Assembly (NCBI GenBank): GCA_002699025.1
Contig: PABA01000221.1
Span: 1 to 56,147 of the forward strand
DNA from: Sandaracinus sp.
Lineage (GTDB): Bacteria; Myxococcota_A; Polyangia; Polyangiales; Houyiibacteriaceae
Length of the DNA stretch: 56,147 nucleotides
Direction: 5' to 3'
Both the position numbers and the translations under genes were made by a program. Of this stretch, positions 43,922 to 50,914 are shown piece by piece; positions within the stretch are counted from its first letter, which is position 1, and every line of letters begins with the position of its first letter. The notes below the pieces were generated by a model. The model ran no database searches and was not told the DNA's origin. It saw nothing but the letters and a program-made list of their open reading frames with translations.

Positions 43922-44332
43922 TCAGGCGTCGTCGCGAGCGGCCGTGCCCAGGCCCAGTAGGCCGCCGAGGACGGAGCCGGCCAGCGCGGCCTCCTTGCTC
44001 TGGCCGATGGCGAGGCCGATGAGGGCTCCCAGCCCGACCGCGCCGAGCACGTAGGTACCGGGCGCGTCACGGCGGAGGTGCTCCGCGACGTCGCAGGCCG
44101 GATCGACCTGGTCGAGGTGCGCCTCGTAGTGCGAGCCGAAGTCTTGGACGTGCAGGCCGACGCAGTTGGCCAGCTCCAGACGGAAATCGGCCCGCTGGCC
44201 GCGAGGCAGCCCGAGGGTCTTGCGGAATCCAGCGTCGAGCGGGTGCGTCACGCACCGCTTCTCGACGCGGACGAATTGGCCGCGAGGCAGGAAGTGCAGC
44301 TGCGCCGCGACCATGTCCCATGTGTTGTTCAT
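43922..44332 (-). CDS. Island protein with C-terminal glycine-zipper helix
   Basis: The protein has 136 aa with ATG 44332 overlapping the upstream stop (ATGA), so coupled to it. The N-terminal ~85 residues are soluble with three Cys (KRCVTHPLD, ELANCVGLH, VDPACDV). The C terminus ~93-130 is a Gly/Ala-rich hydrophobic segment (GAVGLGALIGLAIG, GSVLGGLLGLG) like a glycine zipper that inserts in membrane. No family is recognised. A membrane-active effector is possible, but this rests only on composition. Confidence 0.7.
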   Translation of the reverse strand: MNNTWDMVAAQLHFLPRGQFVRVEKRCVTHPLDAGFRKTLGLPRGQRADFRLELANCVGLHVQDFGSHYEAHLDQVDPACDVAEHLRRDAPGTYVLGAVGLGALIGLAIGQSKEAALAGSVLGGLLGLGTAARDDA

Positions 44333-44916
44333 GACTCGAGGTCTCCGTGAATGAGGTCGATCAGGGCGACGCTTCCTTGAAGCGCGCGCGTGGGCGGCGG
44401 AGGGCTCGCGAGGAGGCGCGAGCGGCGGGTGTACTCCCGCTCAGGATTGGAGTCCCCGAAGGCGATGGCGTGCTGCGCCATGAACCGCTCCAAGGAGACG
44501 CGCGGTCCCCGGTACATGCCCGCCTGGTGCATGAGCAGGAGCGCGTCGCGACGATCCAGCTGACGCAGCCGGTGGACGACTCGCGCTTCTCCCTGTCTGA
44601 GGTCTCGCTCGACAGCGCTCAGGGCGTCCCGGGCGGGTTGCGCGAAGCCGTCGAGTGTCATCGACGCCGCCGCGAAGAAGAGGTCCGGCGAGAGCTCGCG
44701 GGCGGACACCTCCCCCTTCTCCGCCAGCGCGAGGAGTGATCGCATCTCGAGTTCGGCGGCAAGGTCGATGTGCTCGGAGTCGAGCCCGTGCGCGAAGATG
44801 TTCGCTTCGCCACGCGCGTGGTCGGCCAGCAGGAGGCCGAGCCGGCACAGCTGCCAGAGCGCGAAGCGCGCGAGGCAGCGGACGGCCGGGCGGCCGTCGA
44901 TCGCCCACACGGCCAT
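44329..44916 (-). CDS. Island protein of unknown function, possibly 5' truncated
   Basis: The protein has 195 aa from ATG 44916; the frame stays open to 45159, but that part is antisense to the DUF4357 remnant. The product is mostly helical (AVWAIDGRPAVRCLARFALW, LAAELEMRSLLALAEKGEVS, RDALSAVERDLRQGEARVVH) with no motif that I recognise. The reading frame may have lost its natural start where the DUF4357 fragment joins near 44940-44960. It is coupled by ATGA to the glycine-zipper gene. Confidence 0.6.
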   Translation of the reverse strand: MAVWAIDGRPAVRCLARFALWQLCRLGLLLADHARGEANIFAHGLDSEHIDLAAELEMRSLLALAEKGEVSARELSPDLFFAAASMTLDGFAQPARDALSAVERDLRQGEARVVHRLRQLDRRDALLLMHQAGMYRGPRVSLERFMAQHAIAFGDSNPEREYTRRSRLLASPPPPTRALQGSVALIDLIHGDLES

Positions 44917-44958
44917 CCCGTGGCGAAGGTCGCGCAGGAGCCCGTCCGGCGGTGCAGC

Positions 44959-45489
44959 TTGGAGCTCGAGAACGGAAACGCGCCCTCCGTCCCCTCCCTG
45001 CCGCGCTCGGAGCGCGACGCCATGGAGGAGTTCCTCGGACCCCTCACCGTTCTGCTCGGCTCCCTCGGGTTCAACGCCCTCCAGCCCGTCTCGGCCCGCC
45101 CCCAGCCCGCGATCGAGGCGGACTCTCCGCTCAGCGGCCGTCCGCTCTTCTTCACCCAATCCAAGCGTCCCATCAGCGCACGTGGCGCATCGACCGACGA
45201 AGGCTTCGTTGTGTTCGAAGGCTCACGTGGCGATGCCCAGATCCGAAGCTCACTCGGCAAGGGGTATCTCGCTCTTCGGCTGGACCTGATTGGCGAGGGC
45301 GCCATCGTCGAGGAGGGCGACACCATTCGCTTCGTTCGCGACGTGCTGTTCAGCAGCCCGTCGGCCGCTGCGGCGATTCTCGCCGGAGGTGCCTACAACG
45401 GGCGCGAAGCCTGGCGCGACGCGCAGGGCGTGACCCTCAAGGAGCTGGAGGACCAGCTCGCTGCCCGCGCCGACGTGGAGGAGCCCTGA
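44959..45489 (+). pseudogene. C-terminal remnant of a GIY-YIG/DUF4357 protein
   Basis: The frame reads LELENGNAPSVPSLPRSERD then AMEEFLGPLTVLLGSLGFNAL, which is the linker typical of GIY-YIG nuclease-DUF4357 fusions. It goes on to DEGFVVFEGSRGDAQIRSSL, FSSPSAAAAILAGGAYNGRE and AWRDAQGVTLKELEDQL, the DUF4357 domain. The GIY-YIG nuclease part is missing, and upstream sequence is antisense to an unrelated gene. A short product could still start at TTG 44959 or ATG 45022 (155 aa). It stops 76 bases before the attachment repeat. Confidence 0.75.
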
Positions 45490-45564
45490 GCGGCGGGCCC
45501 AAGCGGTAGCACATGGGTAGCAAACCCATGGTCCCCGGTGGGACGCATGGGACGCGCGAAGAGG

Positions 45565-45654
45565 GCGACGGAACGAAAAAGCCCCGCGAGAAGCGGGGCC
45601 GGTGCGGTGCCCAGAGTCGGAATCGAACCAACGACACGCGGATTTTCAATCCGC
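45565..45654. repeat. attR: 90 bp direct repeat inside tRNA-Phe
   Basis: This is identical to 29419-29508. The island's copy restores the tRNA-Phe 3' part and its terminator after insertion. Confidence 0.95.
45576..45600 (-). terminator. Rho-independent terminator of tRNA-Phe
   Basis: On the minus strand a GCCCCGC stem with GCGGGGC pairs over a 5-base loop and is followed by TTTTT, just after the tRNA 3' end. Confidence 0.93.
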
Positions 45655-45680
45655 TGCTCTACCAACTGAGCTATCTGGGC
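45608..45680 (-). tRNA. tRNA-Phe (GAA)
   Basis: The 73 nt fold as a cloverleaf: acceptor GCCCAGA/TCTGGGC, D arm with AGCTCAGTTGGTAGAGC, anticodon stem GCGGA/TCCGC with loop TTGAAAA (anticodon GAA), T arm with GGTTCGATTCC. The discriminator is A. The 3' CCA is not fully encoded (CCG follows), so it is added later. The 3' 47 nt are shared with attL. Confidence 0.98.
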
Positions 45681-45774
45681 GTTCCCTCGAAAAGGGATGG
45701 CGAGACTAGCCCAGCCGATCCGGCTGTCAAGCGTCCGATGCCTCGAAGTTGCCGCCTCGGCGGGGGGGCGCGGT

Positions 45775-46815
45775 ATGCTGTCCGTCGATATGGGGGATGC
45801 GCCCACGGATCGCGCCACGGAGGCGTTTCGTCGACTGCTCTCGGACGCCGCGGCAGGCGGCCAGGCCAAGGTCGACGCCCTCGTCGCCCTCTCGCAGCGG
45901 ACGCTCTTCGTGGCGACCTGGACGCCGGGGAGCGACGACTTCCGCACGCTCGTGAACAGCAGCGGCCAGCAGGCGCTCCCGGTCTTCTCCTCGAAGGCGG
46001 AGCTGGACGAGGCGGCCGGGCGCTTCGGCTGGGCGGGCCCGGACGGCTCGGTGCCCCACCTCGAGGTCGGCGCCCGGAAGGTCTTTCGCCGCCTGGTCGA
46101 GAGCGACCTCGGCTTCCTCATCATCGACATCGCCTCGGACCACTCGCTCGAGTGCGAGCGCGCCGAGATCGAGCCGCTCATGGGCGGGCGCGGGCGCTCG
46201 GACTCGTCGGGGCCCTATGCGGCGGTCGGGCGCATCAGCGAGACGATGCTTCAGGCGGTCAAGCCCGCGAGCGGCGCCGCCCAGCCGCCGGGGTCGCTGC
46301 CGGAGGGCGCGCTGCCCCAGGACGCCCCCACGGCGCCGGGCACGCAGGCCGCTCCCCAGACGCCGCCCGCCGCGCCCCCTCAGGCGCCGCCGCCTCCCGC
46401 GCCCGCCGCGAAGCCGCCGGGCCTGACCGTGAGCCACGACGCCCCCGCGGCCGGCGGCGCCTCGGCGACCTTTGGCAGCGGCGCGGGGAGCGTCTCGCTC
46501 CACCCGCTCGCCGAGGAGCCGAGCGACGAGCTGCTCGACGCGCTCTCGGACGTGCTCCGCGGCTACCCCGAGGTCGAGTGGGCCGCCTTCGCCCTCGCCG
46601 CGCGCGGGCCGACGGAGCCGGTGCCGACGGTGGGCCTCCGCGTGGACACGGCCTACCGGGCGCGGGTCAACGAGATCATCGCGCAGCTGAAGCAGACGGG
46701 CGACGCGCAGGGGGCGAGCCTCGACGTGCTCCTCCTCGACGACCCCTCGCTCGTGCGCGCCGCGCGGAGCGACGCGCTGGTCTTCTTCCCCTGGCGCCGC
46801 CGATCGGTCACCTAA
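45775..46815 (+). CDS. SseB-family protein
   Basis: The protein has 346 aa. ATG 45775 is chosen because a GGGGGG lies just upstream; ATG 45790 is possible. The N-terminal domain (~25-125) has the SseB pattern (LVALSQRTLFVATWTPGSDD, NSSGQQALPVFSSKAELDEAA). A Pro/Ala/Gln-rich linker (~155-230) follows. The C-terminal domain (~245-346) includes LLDALSDVLRGYPEVEWAAF and ALVFFPWRR, like the SseB C-terminal part. Predicted cytoplasmic; role unclear (enhanced serine sensitivity family). It is convergent with the next gene. Confidence 0.88.
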   Translation: MLSVDMGDAPTDRATEAFRRLLSDAAAGGQAKVDALVALSQRTLFVATWTPGSDDFRTLVNSSGQQALPVFSSKAELDEAAGRFGWAGPDGSVPHLEVGARKVFRRLVESDLGFLIIDIASDHSLECERAEIEPLMGGRGRSDSSGPYAAVGRISETMLQAVKPASGAAQPPGSLPEGALPQDAPTAPGTQAAPQTPPAAPPQAPPPPAPAAKPPGLTVSHDAPAAGGASATFGSGAGSVSLHPLAEEPSDELLDALSDVLRGYPEVEWAAFALAARGPTEPVPTVGLRVDTAYRARVNEIIAQLKQTGDAQGASLDVLLLDDPSLVRAARSDALVFFPWRRRSVT

Positions 46816-46842
46816 CCCCAGACCTCTGGCCTGGCGCATGCG

Positions 46843-46876
46843 AGACGGGCGCGGCCCTCTCGGACCGCGCCCGTCT
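46843..46876. terminator. Bidirectional terminator hairpin
   Basis: A perfect 12 bp stem, AGACGGGCGCGG with CCGCGCCCGTCT, and a 10-base loop lie between the convergent SseB and hydrolase genes. No T-run; termination by the stem for both directions is likely. Confidence 0.75.
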
Positions 46877-46893
46877 GGTCGAAGCGCTTCCGC

Positions 46894-48006
46894 TCAGCGG
46901 CTGCGGACGTCCACGCCGCCCGGGACGCTGCCGCCCGTGAGCCACTGCTCCATGGCGGTCTCGCCGGCGAGGTGGCGGCGGAAGAAGGCGACGCCGATGG
47001 TCGAGGTGATGGCCTGCACGGCCGACGCCTCGACGCTCCCGTTCGGGCACGCGCTGCACGCGAAACCGCAACCGGTCGTATCGTAGACGAAGTCCATGTG
47101 GTCGGCGCCGAGGACGTCCCACTCGGCCGCCCAGGAGGCCATGGTCGTGCCCTCGTAGAACTGCTGGAAGTTCTGGTCCATGGGCGCGCAGGGCATGAAG
47201 CCACCGCTGCCGTTGGTGGTCTCGCCGATGAAGCCCACGGCCGCGGTGATGCCGTTGCTCTGCGAGGGGACGATGTCGGGCGTGGCCGCCGGGTCGCCGC
47301 CGAGGGGGCCGCCGCCTCCGTCGACCGGGTCGATGCCGAAGACCGCGCCGACGCGCGAGTCGGCGGCCGCCACCATCGTGCTGAGCTTGCCGCCGAGGCT
47401 GTGGCCGGTGACGCCGATCTGCGTCGCGTCCACCGAGCCCGCGACGGGGCCGCTCGTCGTCGCCCAGTCGATCACGGCGATCAGGTCGTCGCGCATCTCG
47501 ACGTGGTTGGTGCCGCCGAGGAGGCCGCCCTGGTCCGGGTCGGCGCGCACGACGACGAAGCCGTGGCTCGCGAGGCGCTCGGCCAGGGGCAGGTAGTTGG
47601 TGCTCTCGAGCTGGAAGCCCGGGACGAGCACGATCAGCGGGAAGGTGCCGTCGCCCGTCGGCACGTGCGCCACCACCGGCGTCGTGCGGCTGGCGCGGCT
47701 GACGCTGCCGTCGGTCGTCGTGACGCTGAAGGGGCCGGCCGCGCTCGGATCGCCCTCGACCGGCGGCGTCCCGGCGTCCTCGCCGGGCGTGCCCGAGTCC
47801 ACGCCCGGCACACCCGAGTCGACGCCCGGCACGCCCGAGTCGACGCCCGGCACGCCCGAGTCCACGCCCGGCACGCCCGAGTCCACGCCCGGCACGCCCG
47901 AGTCCACGCCCGGGCCGCCAGCGTCCACGCCCGGGGCCACGCCGTCGTCGTCACCGCAGCCGCCGAGGGCGACCACCAGGAGGAGGGAGAGGGAGAAGCG
48001 ACGCAT
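46894..48006 (-). CDS. Lipoprotein alpha/beta-hydrolase, chlorophyllase/PETase-like
   Basis: The protein has 370 aa from ATG 48006, with GGAAAGG upstream. The lipobox is ALGGC (Cys17), then GDDDG and a stalk of repeated VPGVDSG units encoded by a 21 bp tandem repeat (~47780-47915). The hydrolase fold follows: LIVLVPGF (oxyanion loop), GHSLGG with Ser203, FGIDPVDGGGG as in chlorophyllase-like enzymes, and GADHMDFVYD with the probable catalytic His. A Cys-rich GCGFACSAC segment follows. Fold class is clear; substrate not. A surface esterase is inferred. Confidence 0.88.
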   Translation of the reverse strand: MRRFSLSLLLVVALGGCGDDDGVAPGVDAGGPGVDSGVPGVDSGVPGVDSGVPGVDSGVPGVDSGVPGVDSGTPGEDAGTPPVEGDPSAAGPFSVTTTDGSVSRASRTTPVVAHVPTGDGTFPLIVLVPGFQLESTNYLPLAERLASHGFVVVRADPDQGGLLGGTNHVEMRDDLIAVIDWATTSGPVAGSVDATQIGVTGHSLGGKLSTMVAAADSRVGAVFGIDPVDGGGGPLGGDPAATPDIVPSQSNGITAAVGFIGETTNGSGGFMPCAPMDQNFQQFYEGTTMASWAAEWDVLGADHMDFVYDTTGCGFACSACPNGSVEASAVQAITSTIGVAFFRRHLAGETAMEQWLTGGSVPGGVDVRSR

Positions 48007-48048
48007 GAAGGACCTTTCCGGGCCCCCGTGCGAAGGAGCCCTACCGAA

Positions 48049-48066
48049 AGCAAGCAGTAGGACTTC
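48049..48066. promoter_or_regulatory. Upstream motif shared with the hydrolase gene at 52021
   Basis: AGCAAGCAGTAGGACTTC shares the 10-mer GTAGGACTTC with 52151-52160. Both lie upstream of minus-strand lipoprotein hydrolase genes, at ~45-60 and ~125-140 bases from the start codons. The shared word may be chance. Confidence 0.25.
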
Positions 48067-48231
48067 GCACAATTGCTTCTCGCTGTCGAGAACCTCTCTC
48101 ACATCACCCCGAATGGGGTGCGTCTCGGGCCGTGACGGCTCGGCAGCGGGCGCGTTCGGCGGACCCACGCTCGATCGTGCTGCGCGCCGACGGGCGTCGA
48201 CGAGGCACCCGGGCGGAGCAGGTCGCCGGCC

Positions 48232-49617
48232 TCAGTCGTGCTGGAAGAGCAGCACGACGTTCTGCTCGTAGCCCGAGACCAGGATCTCGGCCCGCCCGTC
48301 CCCGTCGAGGTCGGCCACCTTCATGCCGCCGGCCTGCGGCAGGTTCGGCTGCAGCACGTGCGTCTCGAAGGCCCCGTCGATCTGCTCGAGCCAGTACACG
48401 TCCGGGTCGCCGTCCCCGCTCACGACGAAGTCCGTGTCCCCGTCGCCGTCGATGTCGCCCTCGCCGAAGATCCCCGGCGCCGCGTTCCGCTCCACGCCCT
48501 CGTTCTCCTTCGCGACGATCCCCTCGGAGAAGACGGTCCGCGCCCAGCTCTCCTCGCGCGCGTCCTCGCCGTCGGGGATCCGGTAGCCGAAGATGGCCGA
48601 GTCGATGCCCTCCTCGTGGACGTTCACGTGGTTGCTCCCGACGGCCCAGCGATCGCCCGCCTCGAAGAGCCCCTCGACGACGAACATCTCGATGGACGGC
48701 CCGGGCTCGGTGTCGATGACGTGCCGCGTCCACTCGCCGTCGCTCTCGGCCGTCGGCGCGCTCACCTGCTCGATCCACACGAAGCTCGCCGTCCCCGTGA
48801 AGAACTCGGCCGTGACGATGTCGAGGTCGCCGTCCTCGTCCACGTCGTAGGGCTCGGGGACGCTCCCGCCGGCGTCGGCCAAGATCGTCCGCGGCGTGGT
48901 CTCGAAGCGCTCGGGCGTGTCGGCGCCGCGGAACCAGACCGTGCGCGCTCCGCCCTCGCCCATCGGGCTGAAGAGCTCGGCGACGGTGAGCAGGTCGAGG
49001 CGCCCGTCCCCGTCGAGGTCCTCGAGCAGGCCGAGGTGATAGAACTCGTCGTTGCCGGCCTCGATCAGCGTGTGGCGCACCCACTCGCCGCCCTCGTTCT
49101 CGAACCAGGCGAGCCCGCCGCAGGGGCGACGGAAGAGGTTGCAGATGAGGAAGCCGTGCGGGACCAGCACGTCGAGGTCGCCGTCCTCGTCGACGTCCTC
49201 GAAGGTCACGTCGTTGGGCCACTGGAGCGCGTCCTCCGGTCGCACGACGGCCTCGCGGGTCCAGTCCTCGATGGAGTCGCCCTGCCGGTAGATCACGACC
49301 TCGCCGTTGGGGAGGCGCGTCGGGTTCTCGAGGAGCCCGAAGTGGCCGTAGACGATGTCCAGGTCGCCGTCCCCGTCGAGGTCGGCGAGGTCGCCGAAGG
49401 CCGGGCCGAGGGCGGCGTCGTCGATGACGTGGCGGGTGAAGCCATCCGCGGGATCCTCGAGCTCGAGGGGCGGGAGGCCGCCGGCGTCCTCGGGCATGGG
49501 CGAGGCCGCGTCGACGCCGGGGGAGCCCGCGTCCGGCGTGGGCGTGGCTCCGTCGTCGTCGCCGCAGGCGAAGACGGCGAGGGAGAGGAGGCAGGCGAAG
49601 AAGGAGCGGATGCGCAT
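48232..49617 (-). CDS. FG-GAP/VCBS-repeat lipoprotein
   Basis: The protein has 461 aa with ATG 49617 and GGAGA upstream. The lipobox is AVFAC (Cys18), then GDDDG and a short stalk. Calcium-loop repeats DxDGDGDxD recur: DLDGDGDLDIVYG, VDEDGDLDVLVPHG, DLDGDGRLDLL, VDEDGDLDIVTAEF, DIDGDGDTDFVVSG, DLDGDGRAEILVSG. This is the beta-propeller of FG-GAP/VCBS proteins, here likely seven blades. It binds calcium and displays a surface, perhaps for adhesion. It lies 226 bases from the hydrolase gene start. Confidence 0.93.
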   Translation of the reverse strand: MRIRSFFACLLSLAVFACGDDDGATPTPDAGSPGVDAASPMPEDAGGLPPLELEDPADGFTRHVIDDAALGPAFGDLADLDGDGDLDIVYGHFGLLENPTRLPNGEVVIYRQGDSIEDWTREAVVRPEDALQWPNDVTFEDVDEDGDLDVLVPHGFLICNLFRRPCGGLAWFENEGGEWVRHTLIEAGNDEFYHLGLLEDLDGDGRLDLLTVAELFSPMGEGGARTVWFRGADTPERFETTPRTILADAGGSVPEPYDVDEDGDLDIVTAEFFTGTASFVWIEQVSAPTAESDGEWTRHVIDTEPGPSIEMFVVEGLFEAGDRWAVGSNHVNVHEEGIDSAIFGYRIPDGEDAREESWARTVFSEGIVAKENEGVERNAAPGIFGEGDIDGDGDTDFVVSGDGDPDVYWLEQIDGAFETHVLQPNLPQAGGMKVADLDGDGRAEILVSGYEQNVVLLFQHD

Positions 49618-49712
49618 GGAGATCTCCGTCGGCCGGCGCAGACTTCGCGTCCGGTCGGCTGGGCCCCGTGGGGCCGGGCGGAAGGGCTGGCGGAAGGGCT
49701 GGGTGGAAGAGC

Positions 49713-49758
49713 GGGCGGACGATCCGCGCGGACGAGGCGGGCGGACGATCCGCGCGGA
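49713..49758. repeat. Duplicated 20 bp palindrome-containing unit
   Basis: GGGCGGACGATCCGCGCGGA occurs at 49713-49732 and 49739-49758. Each has a GCGGA/TCCGC stem with a 3-base loop. It lies in the spacer between a lipoprotein start and the stop of the small lipoprotein. Confidence 0.65.
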
Positions 49759-49780
49759 GGAAGAGGTCGAAGGAGCCGGT

Positions 49781-50203
49781 TCAGGGGACCGGCAGGGTCA
49801 CCGTGATCTCGAGGTCCGTGTCGACGACCTCGATCGGGCCCGTGACGCCGGTCGAGTCCTCGGGCCCCGGGATGGTCGGGCTCGGCGGATCGAAGTCGAG
49901 GACGCCGAGGACCCAGTAGGTGCCCGGCGGCACGTCGAGGAGCGACGCCGTGGCGGGGAAGGTGGGCGCGTCGAGGCGCTCGAGGGCGACCGGCGGCGTC
50001 ATGGGGCTCTCCTCGGTGAAGGCCCCGACGAGCACGCGCCCGTCGAAGCTCGTCGCCTCGGACTCGACGGTCACGGTGACGGTCGGGTCGGCGCCCGCGT
50101 CCATGGGCGCGCCGGCGTCGCTGGGCCCGGCGTCCGCCATCCCGCCGTCGTCGTCACCGCAGCCCAGCGCGAGCACGGCGAGGAGCGCCCAGGCGCGGCT
50201 CAC
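49781..50203 (-). CDS. Small CGDDDG lipoprotein
   Basis: The protein has 140 aa from GTG 50203, which overlaps the upstream stop by four bases (GTGA). Lipobox LALGC (Cys15), then GDDDG and a short DAG stalk. The mature domain (VTVTVESEATSFDGRVLVGAF ... LLDVPPGTYWVLGVLDFD ... LEITVTLPVP) is a small beta-sandwich as in carboxypeptidase-regulatory or B-type prealbumin-like folds. Probably a surface or periplasmic lipoprotein coupled to its neighbour. Function unknown. Confidence 0.82.
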   Translation of the reverse strand: MSRAWALLAVLALGCGDDDGGMADAGPSDAGAPMDAGADPTVTVTVESEATSFDGRVLVGAFTEESPMTPPVALERLDAPTFPATASLLDVPPGTYWVLGVLDFDPPSPTIPGPEDSTGVTGPIEVVDTDLEITVTLPVP

Positions 50204-50856
50204 GGAGCCTCACTGTGCGGCGAGGGGCAGCTGCCCGTCGTCGTGCACATGCCGAAGTAGAGGTCGCCCGGGCCGGTCGGGCCGGTGAAGGCGGCGCAGG
50301 TGCGGCACTCGGCGCCGGGGTCGCAGTCCGAGTCGACCTGGCAGAGCTCGGCGACGTTCGAGCCGGAGCAGGCGCCCGCCTGGCAGACCGCGCCGGACAT
50401 GCTCACGCAGCAGTTCTCGCCGGCGCCGCAGTCCTCGGGCCCGTCGCAGGTGCCGGCCGAGGAGAAGGCCCCGCCGCAGCCGCTCTCGGAGGCGCACATC
50501 TGACCCGAGAGGCTCGTGCAGCAGACCTGCGGCGCCATGCAGGAGGTGCCGTCGCAGCCGACGTAGCCGGGGCGCTCGTCGGAGACGAGGCGCGGGTCCC
50601 GCATGTCCGTGGAGCCGCTGCCGGCGTCCTCCCCGGGGCTCGTCGTCCCGGCGTCCACGCCCGGCGTCGGCGTGCCCGAGTCCACGCCCGGCGTCGTCGG
50701 CGTGCCCGAGTCCACCCCCGGCGTCGGCGTCGTGCCCGAGTCCACGCCCGGCGTCGGCGTCGTGCCCGAGTCCACGCCGCCGCCGCGGCCGTCGTCGTCG
50801 CCGCAGGCGAGCGCGAGACAGAGGAGGAGCGAGAGGAGGGGAAGCAAGCGGGTCAT
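50200..50856 (-). CDS. Cys-rich CGDDDG lipoprotein
   Basis: The protein has 218 aa with an ATG start. Lipobox LALAC (Cys18), then GDDDG and a stalk of TPGVDSGT units encoded by repeats of ~24-27 bp (50660-50780). The rest holds about fifteen cysteines in CCTSLSGQMC, ENCCVSMSGAVC and DSDCDPGAECRTC patterns like small disulfide-rich domains of myxobacterial surface proteins. It is first in a two-gene operon with the small lipoprotein. Function unknown. Confidence 0.85.
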   Translation of the reverse strand: MTRLLPLLSLLLCLALACGDDDGRGGGVDSGTTPTPGVDSGTTPTPGVDSGTPTTPGVDSGTPTPGVDAGTTSPGEDAGSGSTDMRDPRLVSDERPGYVGCDGTSCMAPQVCCTSLSGQMCASESGCGGAFSSAGTCDGPEDCGAGENCCVSMSGAVCQAGACSGSNVAELCQVDSDCDPGAECRTCAAFTGPTGPGDLYFGMCTTTGSCPSPHSEAP

Positions 50857-50914
50857 GGGAGCTCCGGGGGTCGGTCGAGAAAGGAGGAAGAGGTGAACGG
50901 AGACGGAAGCGGGA

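Larger units (their letters stand above)
29419..45654. mobile_element. Integrative genomic island in tRNA-Phe
   Basis: The ~16.2 kb element is bounded by perfect 90 bp repeats. It has its own tyrosine integrase and excisionase-like HTH gene near the right end and a HUH-like gene at the left end. The cargo is a type I restriction-modification operon with accessory genes. Composition is less extremely GC-rich in places, and codons such as GTA and TTT are commoner than outside. There are no phage structural or conjugation genes, so it is a defence-type integrative element that may need a helper to spread. The tRNA is restored at the right end. Confidence 0.93.

Noticed and set aside
29419-45654. 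A prophage
   Set aside because: There are integrase and excisionase-like genes but no capsid, terminase, portal, tail or lysis genes.
47780-47915. Regular ~21 bp repeats that resemble a CRISPR array
   Set aside because: The repeats are directly adjacent with no unique spacers and encode the VPGVDSG stalk in frame; no cas genes are present.
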